DNA of 64,000 nt from Pseudomonas laurylsulfatiphila (GCF_002934665.1 NZ_NIRS01000004.1:64501-128500), one strand, 5' to 3'. Counted from the stretch's first letter, positions 38,035 through 47,166 are shown. The notes: generated from the letters alone by a model not told the origin. Numbers and translations are program-made.

Positions 38035-38337
38035 CCCGTCGTCTGCTCCCAGACGAAAATAGGCGGTCTGCAAACGACGGTAATCGCGCATCAGCAGCCC
38101 CTCCAGATCCGCACGGCCGATGCTCGCCAAGCTGCAGAACAAGACCATCTCCTGCTCTTCTTCGTTGCTGCCGCCCTGCAAGGTGGCAGCGCGCATCTCG
38201 CGCACCGTCGGTTCGCGCAGGGTCAGTTTGTCGACCTGAATGCCGTTGGCCTGACTCGGCCGAGACAGGGCCACGGTGGCAATGCCATCGCCCAGTTGCA
38301 GCCACTTGGGCAGGACGTTGTCTTTTGCGTTGCTCAT
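38029..38337 (-). CDS. Phage tail assembly chaperone E
   Basis: A 102-residue protein of the Mu gp41/P2 E tail-assembly family, with LTLREPTVREMRAATLQGGS and MLFCSLASIGRADLEGLLMR-like core (VLFCSLASIGRADLEGLLMR). It binds the tape measure protein during tube assembly. It lies between the tube protein FII and the tape measure, and its last codons carry the frameshift site that yields E'. Confidence 0.88.
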   Translation of the reverse strand: MSNAKDNVLPKWLQLGDGIATVALSRPSQANGIQVDKLTLREPTVREMRAATLQGGSNEEEQEMVLFCSLASIGRADLEGLLMRDYRRLQTAYFRLGADDGV

Positions 38338-38348
38338 GGTGTTGCTCC

Positions 38349-38852
38349 TTACATGCCCAGGGCAGACCGCACAGCGGCCAATTGGTCGACGCCGTCAATG
38401 ACGCGGATTGAGTTGAGGGGATCGATTTCAAACATCACACTGCCGTCGATTTCCAGCTTGTAATAGGTCACCGCGACGGCGTACTTGAACTCGCCTTTTT
38501 CACCCGGTTTCCAATCCCCCGGATCGACTTCCTTGAGGCTGCCGCGCAGGGTGGCGACCACCGCCTTGACTGAGCCTTTCTGGCCCTTGAAGGCGCCACG
38601 GAACGAGGCGTTAAATGCCGTCAGGTCGGCTTGGCCAAAAAACTTCAGCACCTCGCGGCGCACGCCATTGGTAATGAAGCTGGCTTCGAGCTTTTCGGTG
38701 CCCATGTCGATCTCGACCGGCGCGTCCATGCCGCCGGCGCGGTACTCGTCGGTCTTGAGGGTCAACTTGGGCAGGGTCAAGCTCGGCACGTCGCCTTGCA
38801 GGCTGATGCCGTCCACGAACAGGTTGGTGTTGTAGAGCACTTCCGGAATCAT
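38349..38852 (-). CDS. Phage major tail tube protein FII
   Basis: P2 FII-type tube protein of 167 residues beginning MIPEVLYNTNLFVDGISLQG. The family's central VEIDMGTEKLEASFITNG and the terminal YYKLEIDGSVMFEIDPLNSI are present. It polymerises into the inner tube within the contractile sheath. Order and spacing (12 bases after FI) follow P2. Confidence 0.94.
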   Translation of the reverse strand: MIPEVLYNTNLFVDGISLQGDVPSLTLPKLTLKTDEYRAGGMDAPVEIDMGTEKLEASFITNGVRREVLKFFGQADLTAFNASFRGAFKGQKGSVKAVVATLRGSLKEVDPGDWKPGEKGEFKYAVAVTYYKLEIDGSVMFEIDPLNSIRVIDGVDQLAAVRSALGM

Positions 38853-38864
38853 AAAGCGGCCTCC

Positions 38865-40028
38865 CTAGGCAGCGGTGTCCAGCACTTCAGTGATCCACTG
38901 ATCGGTCACCTCCACGCGAAAGTTCGGGTTTTCGGCCGGCGGTACGTCGGTGAACCGAATGTTCCAGTACACCTTGCCGTCGCTGAGTTCGCTGGAGGTG
39001 TTCAGCTCTTCGTCGGCATACACCTCGAAGTTGATAATCGCGCCTTGGTTCTTCAGGTCGCGCATGAACGCCTGCAGGCCTTCGGTCACGTCCTTGACGT
39101 AGGTCGCGGTGATCGAGCGGTCCACGGCCCACTTGTGGGCGTAGAGAATGGCGTCCATGACAATGTCTAGCGTGCGCACACGGGTGACGAACTTCCATTT
39201 CGGGTCGCTGGACAGCGTGCGGTTGCCCCACAAGCGATAGCCGTCGTCACGAATGATCGTGGTGATGTTGGCGTTGTTCAGCAGGTTGGCCCGGCAGGAG
39301 GCATCACCGTCGAGAAACTCGATCGGGCGCGTGGTGCCGGTGATGCCAACAAACTCCTTGTTCGACGGCGAAGCCCAGAAGCCGTAGGTGGCATCGGTCC
39401 AAGCAAACAGGCCGGCGGTCCAGGCTGAAGCCGGTGCATTGACCGTGGCACTGGTCCCGGTGTCCCAGAATTGCACGCCAGGGTCGACCATGTAGGCGTG
39501 TTTGCTGCCGAAATTTTCGGCATAGGCGATCGCGGCTTCGTCGGTGGTGTTCGGCCCGTCGAGGATGGCCATCGCCCGCATTTTGTCGCCCAGCGCGACC
39601 AGCTCGGTGGCGACCGCCAGCGTCGCCGAGTACCCCGGAGTCACCAACAACCGGGGCTGCGCGTTGAACTTGCTTTTACCGTTGAGCAACGCCTGCATAC
39701 CGGTACGCGTGCCGTCGGCCCAAACCCCGCCGATGATCGCGGACAGCTGCTCGGCCGGGTCTTCCAGCAGCGGCACGCCGACGGCGACAATCACCGCCTT
39801 GGACCGTTTGAAAATGGCTTTGCAGTCCTGGGTGATCGCGGCGTCCGGCCCCCAAGCGGCGACCGCTTCGCTTTCGCGGGTGATCAGCAGCAATTCGTTG
39901 GCCGCCGCGGTCGCCGGCGGCGCCACGGTAAAGGTGTTGCACAGGCCGATGATCGACGCGGACGGGGTGGCGATATGCCGGGCGCCGGTGTCCACCAAGG
40001 TCACGGTGACGCCGTGAAAAAAACTCAT
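38865..40028 (-). CDS. Phage tail sheath protein FI
   Basis: P2 FI-type contractile sheath subunit of 387 residues. The start is MSFFHGVTVTLVDTGARHIA at 40028. Characteristic segments are SASIIGLCNTF, LLVTPGYSATLAVATELVAL, SPSNKEFVGITGTTRPIEFL and the C-terminal VEVTDQWITEVLDTAA. Its presence shows the phage is a myovirus. It precedes the tube gene as in P2. Confidence 0.95.
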   Translation of the reverse strand: MSFFHGVTVTLVDTGARHIATPSASIIGLCNTFTVAPPATAAANELLLITRESEAVAAWGPDAAITQDCKAIFKRSKAVIVAVGVPLLEDPAEQLSAIIGGVWADGTRTGMQALLNGKSKFNAQPRLLVTPGYSATLAVATELVALGDKMRAMAILDGPNTTDEAAIAYAENFGSKHAYMVDPGVQFWDTGTSATVNAPASAWTAGLFAWTDATYGFWASPSNKEFVGITGTTRPIEFLDGDASCRANLLNNANITTIIRDDGYRLWGNRTLSSDPKWKFVTRVRTLDIVMDAILYAHKWAVDRSITATYVKDVTEGLQAFMRDLKNQGAIINFEVYADEELNTSSELSDGKVYWNIRFTDVPPAENPNFRVEVTDQWITEVLDTAA

Positions 40029-40052
40029 AGAGTGATGCTCCAGAAACGAAAA

Positions 40053-40072
40053 AGCCCCGCATAAGCGAGGCC
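40053..40072 (-). terminator. Hairpin with T-tract upstream of the sheath gene
   Basis: Minus-strand GCCTCGC TTAT GCGGGGC followed by TTTTTCG, in the 100-base gap between the fibre assembly gene and the sheath gene. Confidence 0.5.
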
Positions 40073-40110
40073 GTGGGGATGTGCGGTGACGTGCAGCATG
40101 GAAAAGAAAA

Positions 40111-40130
40111 CGCCCCGGCAATGCGGGGCG
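40111..40130 (-). terminator. Hairpin with T-tract after the tail fibre assembly gene
   Basis: Minus-strand CGCCCCGC and its complement GGGGCG form a GC-rich stem directly behind the stop codon at 40131, followed by TTTTCTTTTC. Confidence 0.6.
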
Positions 40131-40721
40131 TCAGGACGCGGTGTTGGTCGATCCGTCCGGCTTTAGCGGCCGTTTATCAATGGCCGGAAAGTCTGGCGAA
40201 GTTGGCCAGGCCCGCAGTTCATTGCGGTAGGTGCGCCAGGCGAGCTCCGTATTGCGCGCGGCCGGGTCAGCATCCAGATGCTTGTCGATCTCTCTGCCCG
40301 CCCAATGCAGTTCATTTTCGATCCACGATCGTTCTCGCCGGCTCTGTAGCGCCAGATCGAGCGCGGCATCTAATACCCAGTCGAGACCATCCCAGAGATA
40401 GGCCGAACTCGGTCGCGGCAAAGCTGTCAGCTCGGCCGGCAACTCGCCCGGCATCGAGTGCGTCACCTCGGCACCGTCAGTGGTGCGGAAAGCCACGCCC
40501 CGGAAGTCGGGCACGACACCCCATGCATCCTGCTGCCTAACGACCACCTGTTGTTCCGAAGCTTGTGGTGGTTCATCCAGCGTTGCGCCAGCCGGTAGAC
40601 CGCAGCCACGGCTCACATAGATTTCGTTCTTTCCGAGGTATTCACCAGAGGTTTCACTGAACGTGTAAACCTCGACCCAACCGCTCTCATCAAAAAAACC
40701 ATTCACTAAAGTAGTCATCAA
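40131..40721 (-). CDS. Tail fibre assembly protein-like
   Basis: A 196-residue protein directly behind the tail fibre gene, overlapping it by 4 bases. It starts TTLVNGFFDESGWVEVYTFS and ends with a charged helical region containing ELHWAGREIDKHLDADPAAR and TYRNELRAWPTSPDFP. That last segment resembles phage Tfa/DUF4376-type proteins that help fold or cap tail fibres. The Tfa assignment rests on this and on position. Confidence 0.7.
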   Translation of the reverse strand: MMTTLVNGFFDESGWVEVYTFSETSGEYLGKNEIYVSRGCGLPAGATLDEPPQASEQQVVVRQQDAWGVVPDFRGVAFRTTDGAEVTHSMPGELPAELTALPRPSSAYLWDGLDWVLDAALDLALQSRRERSWIENELHWAGREIDKHLDADPAARNTELAWRTYRNELRAWPTSPDFPAIDKRPLKPDGSTNTAS

Positions 40722-43027
40722 TACATCCTGCAGATGTAGTTGTAAGCCACGTTACGCATGCGGGTTTCTGGACTCACACGGGCGACGGCTGAAGGATTGA
40801 AAGTTACCGACATGTTGCCCGTTGTACTGACTCGTGGTGCAGCGGGTATATCACTCGTCATGTAACCCGTAGCCGTAAATACGCCGGTCGCGGTATTCAC
40901 CAGCAACATCGAATCATCGTCCTGTAGCCTGAGTTCACCCGTCATGTTTTGTAGCGTGTCGAGTTGAAGGCTCAACACGGCGCGCCCAGAGTCGGGGTCG
41001 ATTCCACGCCCGCCATCCAGACCACGAATCGACTCGGCGCGCATGTCTGGCAGGAAGCCGCTGGGATACACGGCGGCCAATGCCGGGTACCACTCGACAT
41101 TGAACGGCTGCCCCCCCATCAAAACGCATTTGTCGGGTGGTGTAGTGGTCGGCCATGGAAACGGCACGCCGACAGGGACGGCAAATATGGAAGCAGGATC
41201 AAAATTGGACTGGGTCCAGATATGCCCGAAATCCTGCACATCAACCTGTACTTTTATTTGACCCGAGGCGTTGTGATAGCCGATGTAGATTTTATTGGCG
41301 TCTTGACCCGCCCCCCCGCCTTGCTGCACGGGAGTGAAACCCAGTGCCGCCTGGTACGCAGCAGGGTCAAAGTTGCTAGTGTTCCAACCCGTTACCCACT
41401 CACTGAATTCATATCCCTCTGGGGTCTGAACTGCGCCTCGGGTATAGGTTGTACCGGAGTTATAGCTGGTGATTTGTTGCCAGAGGGTGTCTTGACTGAC
41501 TGCAACCAGCATGGGGGAGAATTGACCGCCGGCAGGCATGTTCAGGCTGGTGTTCACCCGGTAAATGCCCACAGTGGTGATGGTGTTTAGATCAGTGCCG
41601 TCGGGAAGGACAATCCCCCCGTGACCGATACCATAAGCACCCGTGAGCAATACATGACCTGGGGTGTCATCTTGGGGAGAGGTTTGTTTAACCAGATTGG
41701 TTGAGTCCCAGATGCTTTCCCATTGGCCCCAAACACCGGCAGTCAAGGCCCGGCGGTGTAGGGTGTGGTCGGCATTCCCATAAATCTCCTGGAAGGCGTA
41801 TTGACCTGGTGTAATCGCCGAGACGCGAACCCAACCCTCATAGATCCCGCCACCTGGCCCTCCTATGCCATTGCTGACGAAATAGAGGGCCGTCTCCGCG
41901 TTCAGGCCACCGATGTCAACATCACTGACCGCATAGGCAGGCCCGCCCCAGCCGAACGCTCCGACCTTCATCAGCGCATCAGGCGTTTCATCGTGCAGAT
42001 GGACCTGCACAGCAGCGGTCGCAGCGGTGCCCAGCCCGAGGTTATTCCGAGCCTCGACCACATCCGCAACATCGCCCAAGTTTTCGGTCACTGCCAGGGC
42101 ATCGGTGATGCCGTAGCCGTCCAGGGTGGTCGGGTTGGTACCGGCAACCACACGCCCGAGGGCATCGACAGTGACACTGCGAAACGTGCCCACACCGACC
42201 CCGCTGCCGCCCGCGATCATTTCGAACTGCAAACCGGTGGTGCCCAGATCAATCGGCGCATCGGTAACCAGTTGCCAGAGGCTGTCGCCGTTGGCTGTGC
42301 CCTCTTCCACATGGATAAACAGCCCCGGGGTTACTTCCAGACTGTAGTCGGCATCGGCGGAACGCGTCCAGCCTTCGGCGCTGACAACATACAGGCCATT
42401 GTTTTGGGCTTCTGCCTGTGCGGTCACCAGCACGCGGTCACCGACGACCACGGCCACGTCATCGATGGTCTGCACATTGCTCAGGGCAATGCCGGCGGTC
42501 GCTGCCACCCGCGCTGACTGCTTGTGATCCAGCTTGGCCAGCGCTTCACTGATCGCCAGGTCGACGTATTCACGGGTGGCCAAGACCACGGCCGGGTCGA
42601 TCTTCAGCACGATGTTTGCCGAGCTGCTGACGATGAAATTCATCCGCACGACCTGGGTCTTGCCACTGCCCTGGTCCAGCAACGGTTTGTAGCTCGGCGC
42701 GCAGTTGGCCACCGCCACCAGATCACCGTCGACATCGTACAGGCCGATCTCGCGAATCCACTCACCACCCACTTCCGGCGGAATGATCTGCTCGGTGATC
42801 ACCGTGTTGGGGTTGACCGAATCGACCCGGATCTGGTTGATCGGCGCCCGGCGCCATTCATTGATCAACTGGGTTTGCAGGCGATCGGGAATCGGGTCGG
42901 TGCCGTTGGCATCGCCCAGGCCCATCTCGGTAAACATCCAGTCCAGGCCCATGGCGATGGCATTGGCATGCTTGGCTTCACCGACCGCCGTGAGAATGGC
43001 AAAAAACTGACTGGTCTTATCAATCAT
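40718..43027 (-). CDS. Phage tail fibre protein H
   Basis: Host-recognition fibre of ~769 residues. ATG 43027 (MIDKTSQFFAILTAVGEAKH) is chosen since this is the conserved start of P2 gpH-type fibres; the longer open frame overlaps gene I further. The N-terminal baseplate-attachment domain spans ~1-170. A repeat-rich shaft follows with the common phage motif LGDVADVVEARNNLGLGTAA. The distal receptor-binding part shows no recognised domain. Distal segments differ strongly between related phages, so host range cannot be inferred. Confidence 0.9.
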   Translation of the reverse strand: MIDKTSQFFAILTAVGEAKHANAIAMGLDWMFTEMGLGDANGTDPIPDRLQTQLINEWRRAPINQIRVDSVNPNTVITEQIIPPEVGGEWIREIGLYDVDGDLVAVANCAPSYKPLLDQGSGKTQVVRMNFIVSSSANIVLKIDPAVVLATREYVDLAISEALAKLDHKQSARVAATAGIALSNVQTIDDVAVVVGDRVLVTAQAEAQNNGLYVVSAEGWTRSADADYSLEVTPGLFIHVEEGTANGDSLWQLVTDAPIDLGTTGLQFEMIAGGSGVGVGTFRSVTVDALGRVVAGTNPTTLDGYGITDALAVTENLGDVADVVEARNNLGLGTAATAAVQVHLHDETPDALMKVGAFGWGGPAYAVSDVDIGGLNAETALYFVSNGIGGPGGGIYEGWVRVSAITPGQYAFQEIYGNADHTLHRRALTAGVWGQWESIWDSTNLVKQTSPQDDTPGHVLLTGAYGIGHGGIVLPDGTDLNTITTVGIYRVNTSLNMPAGGQFSPMLVAVSQDTLWQQITSYNSGTTYTRGAVQTPEGYEFSEWVTGWNTSNFDPAAYQAALGFTPVQQGGGAGQDANKIYIGYHNASGQIKVQVDVQDFGHIWTQSNFDPASIFAVPVGVPFPWPTTTPPDKCVLMGGQPFNVEWYPALAAVYPSGFLPDMRAESIRGLDGGRGIDPDSGRAVLSLQLDTLQNMTGELRLQDDDSMLLVNTATGVFTATGYMTSDIPAAPRVSTTGNMSVTFNPSAVARVSPETRMRNVAYNYICRMY

Positions 43028-43631
43028 AGGGATAAACGTCCAAAGTATCGGTTTCATCGACGCAGAGCGCCGGGCCAAAAGTGCCGGTCACGTCAATGTC
43101 TTTCGGGGCCGGTGGGTACACGTCGATCTCTTCGCCTTCTTGCACGCACACGGCAATGCCCAGCACACCCCCGGTCTGCAGACTGAGCGCCAGGTTGGTC
43201 ATGTGCCGGCTGACCGGGCGGGCGTCGTCGATCAACCATGCCAGCTCCTCGTACAGCTCCTCGGTGATGCCGGCGTCATTCAGCCCGACCTCCAGAGCGA
43301 ACGTACCGGGCTCACCTTCCGGCACGGTGTCGAACCATTCCACGACGTCGATCAGGTAGCCCAAAGGTTCGACCACCCGGCGCAGCGCGCCGATGGTGCC
43401 TTTACGCGCATGCACGTCGTACGCCGAACGGATTGCCGTGCGCTTGGCCTCCTGGGTCCAGTTGTTGTTCCAGCGGTCCACCGACCAGGCCGACGCCAGA
43501 TACGGCAATAGGTGTTCGGGACAGGTGTCAGCGTTGTACAAACTGCGCAGCGGAATCAGCGTGTTCTCGTAATTGGCCGCTTCCACGGCCAGCTCCAGCG
43601 GCGTGCTGTTGAGCGGTAACTGAGTGCTCAT
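43020..43631 (-). CDS. Phage tail protein I
   Basis: P2 gpI-type baseplate protein of 203 residues. The conserved N-terminal part includes LRSLYNADTCPEHLLPYLAS and WSVDRWNN with TQEAKRTAIRSAYDVHARKG. It links the baseplate wedge to the fibre. The C-terminal tail ends with two repeated DIDVTGTFG/DTLDVYP-like stretches that are less conserved. The stop overlaps the fibre start by 8 bases. Confidence 0.92.
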   Translation of the reverse strand: MSTQLPLNSTPLELAVEAANYENTLIPLRSLYNADTCPEHLLPYLASAWSVDRWNNNWTQEAKRTAIRSAYDVHARKGTIGALRRVVEPLGYLIDVVEWFDTVPEGEPGTFALEVGLNDAGITEELYEELAWLIDDARPVSRHMTNLALSLQTGGVLGIAVCVQEGEEIDVYPPAPKDIDVTGTFGPALCVDETDTLDVYPYD

Positions 43632-43632
43632 G

Positions 43633-44511
43633 TCAGGCCCCCAGCGTCACGCTGTAGCCGGTGCAATACGCCGCCTCGGCCTTGGTCGGTTTGATATCGG
43701 TCCAACCCAGCAACTCAACCCGGGCGATGCCGGGAACGTGCAATTGCGCATCGATCCCCGAGCGCGCCACTTCCAGACCGAGGCGGCGGCGTGGGTTGAT
43801 CCACTCGCTCAGGCGTTTCTGGCTTTCGGCCAGATAGGCTTCGTTCTCCGGCCCCGGCGCTTGCGGGTACAGCACCGCTTCAATGTGGTAATTGATAACC
43901 ACGGCGCTCTGCACCGTGAGCCGATCGGCCACCGGCCTCACGTCCTCGTCATTCAGGTGCAGCCGGACCTGCTCCAGCAATTCCGGCGAGGCAGCGCCAC
44001 TGCCATCCAGGCTGAGCACTGTGACCACCACAACGGCCGGTGACGGACTTTCCGCCGTGGCATCGGCCACCAGGCCCGAGGCGTTGCGCGCATGCAGGAT
44101 GTAGCTGTTACGCGGCCCCGCCGTGGTCAACCCCTCATACGACAGCTGCACCCGCTCGCGCAGGGCATCGTCCTCTTCGAGCACCTGCGGTGTCGGCGGC
44201 ACCGTGCTCGGATCTCCCGCCTGAATCACCAGGCGTTGCAGGTTGACGTTGGCGGCCAGGTGATCGAGGTCGGCCCGCTCGGCATGGGCCAACAGCAAAG
44301 CCTTGCCCGCGTCGTTGACTCGCGCCCGGTTCTGTAAGGCGCCATACGCGGCCTGCTCGATCAGCTTGAGTACCGGGTCGCTTTCCAGCTCCGCGCTCCA
44401 GTTATCGCCCATGCTCAGGCGGAAGGCTTCGAGTTTCTCCTGGTAGACCTCCTCAAAGTCGAGGTCTTCGAGCACTTGCGGCGGCGGCAGGGCCGCCAGT
44501 TCCATGGTCAT
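43633..44511 (-). CDS. Phage baseplate assembly protein J
   Basis: P2 gpJ family baseplate wedge protein of 292 residues. The core is AHAERADLDHLAANVNLQRL, RVQLSYEGLTTAGPRNSYIL and HARNASGLVADATAESPSPA, all typical of the family. It lies between W and I as in P2 and overlaps W by 4 bases. Confidence 0.94.
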   Translation of the reverse strand: MTMELAALPPPQVLEDLDFEEVYQEKLEAFRLSMGDNWSAELESDPVLKLIEQAAYGALQNRARVNDAGKALLLAHAERADLDHLAANVNLQRLVIQAGDPSTVPPTPQVLEEDDALRERVQLSYEGLTTAGPRNSYILHARNASGLVADATAESPSPAVVVVTVLSLDGSGAASPELLEQVRLHLNDEDVRPVADRLTVQSAVVINYHIEAVLYPQAPGPENEAYLAESQKRLSEWINPRRRLGLEVARSGIDAQLHVPGIARVELLGWTDIKPTKAEAAYCTGYSVTLGA

Positions 44512-44843
44512 GCGGACACCTCCAAAGTGACGTCACTGCCCAGGTACTGCCCGGTCAGCTCAAAGGTGATACGCCCGTCGAGGATGGCCACGGCGCGCAC
44601 CCGCCCTAGTTTCAGGCGAGGTTCCCAACGCCCGAGCGTGCTGGCCACTTCCGCTTGCACGGCACTTTTCCAGCCGTCATTGACCGGCAGGTCGACAAAG
44701 CGCCGCAGTTTGCTGCCGTACTCCGGCCGCATGCGCCGGCTGCCCAAGGGCGTGGACAAGATGTCCTCGATGGACTGGCGCAGGTGATCGAGGCCGGAAA
44801 TGAGTTGGCCGGTGCGGCGGTCCAGTCCGATCATCCCGATCAT
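44508..44843 (-). CDS. Phage baseplate assembly protein W
   Basis: P2 gpW/T4 gp25-like protein of 112 residues. The start at MIGMIGLDRRTGQLISGLDH (44843) is preferred to the upstream open frame. The gp25 signature follows: QSIEDILSTPLGSRRMRPEY and GSKLRRFVDLP. It initiates sheath assembly on the baseplate. Confidence 0.93.
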   Translation of the reverse strand: MIGMIGLDRRTGQLISGLDHLRQSIEDILSTPLGSRRMRPEYGSKLRRFVDLPVNDGWKSAVQAEVASTLGRWEPRLKLGRVRAVAILDGRITFELTGQYLGSDVTLEVSA

Positions 44844-44847
44844 GGGA

Positions 44848-45078
44848 TCAGCCCTCGACCGCGACAAAATCCTTGCGACCCTGCAAATACTCGAGCGCGA
44901 CCGTGTCCTCCGACGCCACCGCAACCTGGCCCTTGTCCACTTTCAAGGTGCGCCCGGCCTCCAGCAGGACCAGCACCCGCGAGGTGTACAGGGTGTCGCG
45001 GAAGGTACAGAGCGCGGCCGGCGTGGCCGGGATCGGCTCATCGCTGGCTACCGATACGTCCTTGGTTTTACTCGTCAT
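44848..45078 (-). CDS. Small prophage protein between baseplate genes V and W
   Basis: A 76-residue protein starting MTSKTKDVSVASDEPIPATP, placed 4 bases before gene W. It ends with ALEYLQGRKDFVAVEG. The central strand-rich segment TLYTSRVLVLLEAGRTLKVD suggests a small beta fold. Similar inserts between V and W occur in Pseudomonas P2-like prophages; I know no function. Confidence 0.65.
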   Translation of the reverse strand: MTSKTKDVSVASDEPIPATPAALCTFRDTLYTSRVLVLLEAGRTLKVDKGQVAVASEDTVALEYLQGRKDFVAVEG

Positions 45079-45099
45079 GGTTGTCTCCAGGCATGAAAA

Positions 45100-45118
45100 A
45101 GCCCGCGCGCGGCGGGCT
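45100..45118 (-). terminator. Hairpin with T-tract after gene V
   Basis: Minus-strand AGCCCGC / GCGGGCT stem followed by TTTTT, in the short gap between gene V and the 76-residue protein gene. Confidence 0.55.
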
Positions 45119-45134
45119 GAAGGTGAATGTTCAC

Positions 45135-45695
45135 TCAATGCGAGTGGTTGCTGCTGTTGCCCCCGGCGTCCATGATCGTGCCGGCGCCGATGATGTCGCC
45201 GGACACCCTCAGCGCACCGTCGATGCTCACCTCACCCACCAGGGTGATCTGGCTGGCCGTCACCCGGACTTGATCCGGTGTCACTTCAAACTGCGAGCCA
45301 CCGACCGTGATCGTCGCGCGGCTGCCATTGGGCAGGTCAATGCGGTAACTGCCGACCTGCCAGTCGTAGACCAGCGAGCCGCCATCGTCGAAGTACCAGG
45401 CCTCGACGTGATCGCGGTTGTCCGGCGGGGCCCCGGCATTGCCATACAGTCCCGGGATAAAGGTGCCCATGGCCGGATCACCGCTCGGGCTGAACAGCGC
45501 GCCCTGCTCATTCAGGCTCGGCGCGCGCCAATGACGGGCCTTGCCCGCCGCCAGGCTGTGCCAACGCACCCAGGCACTGACCCAGGTACCGGCCTTGACC
45601 CGCACCCGGCCGGCCATCAGATCGACGCCGACCACCACGCAGGGCATCAGCATCGCGGCAATCATCCGGTCGTGTTCGGCGCTGGCGTATCCCAT
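45135..45695 (-). CDS. Phage baseplate assembly protein V (spike)
   Basis: P2 gpV-type spike protein of 186 residues. The OB-fold domain includes VGVDLMAGRVRVKAGTWVSA and SPSGDPAMGTFIPGLYGNAG. The beta-helical tip ends with IGAGTIMDAGGNSSNHSH, and the terminal H-x-H motif probably binds the tip iron ion. It pierces the host membrane. Confidence 0.93.
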   Translation of the reverse strand: MGYASAEHDRMIAAMLMPCVVVGVDLMAGRVRVKAGTWVSAWVRWHSLAAGKARHWRAPSLNEQGALFSPSGDPAMGTFIPGLYGNAGAPPDNRDHVEAWYFDDGGSLVYDWQVGSYRIDLPNGSRATITVGGSQFEVTPDQVRVTASQITLVGEVSIDGALRVSGDIIGAGTIMDAGGNSSNHSH

Positions 45696-46225
45696 GCCAG
45701 ATCCTCCGGCTGAAAGTAGTGGTCTTCATTGCCGGTACCGGTGCAGCCATCGACATTCAGGTACAGGGTGCCCGGGGGCTCGACAGGCCACAGCCACTCA
45801 ACCTCACCGAGGTAGATCTGCTGGGTCCACTCCACCGTCCACACGGTGTAGCCATCCAGTTCCGGTTTGGTCCAATCCTGACGCGACGCCACAAACTGCG
45901 CCTGTTCGACGTTGTCCAGTCCCCAGGTTTGTGCCCGCAACACAATGGCAAGTTGTGCGGCCAACTGGGCACCGAGTTGCTGATGACGGGCCAACTCGGG
46001 CGCGACAATGACCCGCGCTTCAAAGCGCTGGACCAGCACCGTTTCACCGGTGCCGATGTCCGGCCCGGGTTCAAACTCAACCGGCTCGAGAAATACCGCC
46101 GGCAACGCTATCCGGTCCTGAATGTCCGGACAGGTCGCCACAAACCGCACCGAGGGCAGTGCCTGGCGGATGTGGCCCTCGATGGCGGCGTACAACGCAT
46201 CCAGCGAAAAGGCAGGATCAGACAC
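45662..46225 (-). CDS. Phage protein, probable tail completion/head-tail connector
   Basis: A 187-residue protein that overlaps both neighbours by 8 and 34 bases. The opening MSDPAFSLDALYAAIEGHIR and the core RIALPAVFLEPVEFEPG with TVLVQRFEARVIVAPELARH resemble Mu gp37-type/tail-terminator proteins. Its position between the Z-like protein and spike V is where the connector to the tail is expected. The assignment is moderate. Confidence 0.6.
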   Translation of the reverse strand: MSDPAFSLDALYAAIEGHIRQALPSVRFVATCPDIQDRIALPAVFLEPVEFEPGPDIGTGETVLVQRFEARVIVAPELARHQQLGAQLAAQLAIVLRAQTWGLDNVEQAQFVASRQDWTKPELDGYTVWTVEWTQQIYLGEVEWLWPVEPPGTLYLNVDGCTGTGNEDHYFQPEDLAWDTPAPNTTG

Positions 46226-46853
46226 GAGCGCTCCCCTTCAGGTATTTATGCAGTTCAAAGTTCATCTCTTGTCTGAACACGACCAGTAGACGCTCGTCGG
46301 CCTTGTTGGCCCAGGTGTAAAACGGACCTTCAACGTCTTCGAGCGAGACCTTGGCCTTGGCCAGTGGAAAGCGATTGTCGTTTTCCGCGATCCAGCCCGA
46401 ACTTGTGCCGCCACCCGCGGACGCGCTGCTGCCGGGATAGTCATCCGGGTTGAAATGTTTGCTGGAGGTGCGGATCCAGATATCCGCCTTGTTGCCATAG
46501 ACGCGTTTATAAAACGCACCCTGATAACGCCGCCCCGCCACCGAGACACCGGCCTTGCCCTGCCGGGGATTACCAATCCGGCTGGCCTCCATCGGGTTGG
46601 TGCCGAACCAGAGTTTGCCCAACTGCCCCTGGCCTTTGATGGGATAGCTGCGCAAGCGCTGGCGCACCGCGCGGACGGCAATCCGCTCCTGTTTGCTGAC
46701 ATCGCGTGCCATGTGTGTGGCCAGCCAGCCCAACGTCTTGTTGATTGCCCGCCGTTGCGCCGCGGCAGCGGCCTTGGGCATCACTTTGGCCAGCTGTTTA
46801 AAAGCCTGCATATCGTCTGCGGAAAACTGCAGAGAAACTGGCACGGCACTCAT
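46218..46853 (-). CDS. Prophage minor tail protein Z-like
   Basis: A 211-residue protein resembling lambda gpZ. The N-terminus carries KVMPKAAAAAQRRAINKTLG and the Arg-rich segment RIAVRAVRQRLRSYPIKGQG. A C-terminal VFRQEMNFELHKYLKG follows. In lambda, Z completes the tail-head interface. Here it sits at the junction of the lambda-type head and P2-type tail modules. Confidence 0.8.
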   Translation of the reverse strand: MSAVPVSLQFSADDMQAFKQLAKVMPKAAAAAQRRAINKTLGWLATHMARDVSKQERIAVRAVRQRLRSYPIKGQGQLGKLWFGTNPMEASRIGNPRQGKAGVSVAGRRYQGAFYKRVYGNKADIWIRTSSKHFNPDDYPGSSASAGGGTSSGWIAENDNRFPLAKAKVSLEDVEGPFYTWANKADERLLVVFRQEMNFELHKYLKGSARV

Positions 46854-47164
46854 GCTTTTAACCTCAACGACAAAGCCACCAGACCATCACCTGCAGGCTC
46901 CAGATGAATCAGGGTGTACTCGCCACCACCGTCCAGCACGGGCAACTCGATCTGTACCGTCTGCGTTTTTTCAACGCCCGCGGCGTCGGCCACCCGAATG
47001 TGAAAACACGGTTCGCGCAAGCCGGTGTTCAAGCGTCCGATTTTGGGCTGCAACCAAGGCGCCGAGAACATGCCCAGCACGCGCCGACCTTCAATGAAAC
47101 CAACATCGGCCAGGGTGTCGAACACCACGCTGTCAATCTCCGCGACCAGGTCTCGAAAGGCCAT
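46850..47164 (-). CDS. Phage head-tail joining protein (FII-like)
   Basis: A ~104-residue protein of the lambda FII/Gifsy head-tail joining group. The start MAFRDLVAEIDSVVFDTLAD at 47164 is the natural one, 2 bases after the capsid stop. It has GFIEGRRVLGMFSAPWLQPK and a strand-rich C-terminus. It attaches the tail to the filled head. Confidence 0.8.
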   Translation of the reverse strand: MAFRDLVAEIDSVVFDTLADVGFIEGRRVLGMFSAPWLQPKIGRLNTGLREPCFHIRVADAAGVEKTQTVQIELPVLDGGGEYTLIHLEPAGDGLVALSLRLKA

Positions 47165-47166
47165 GG

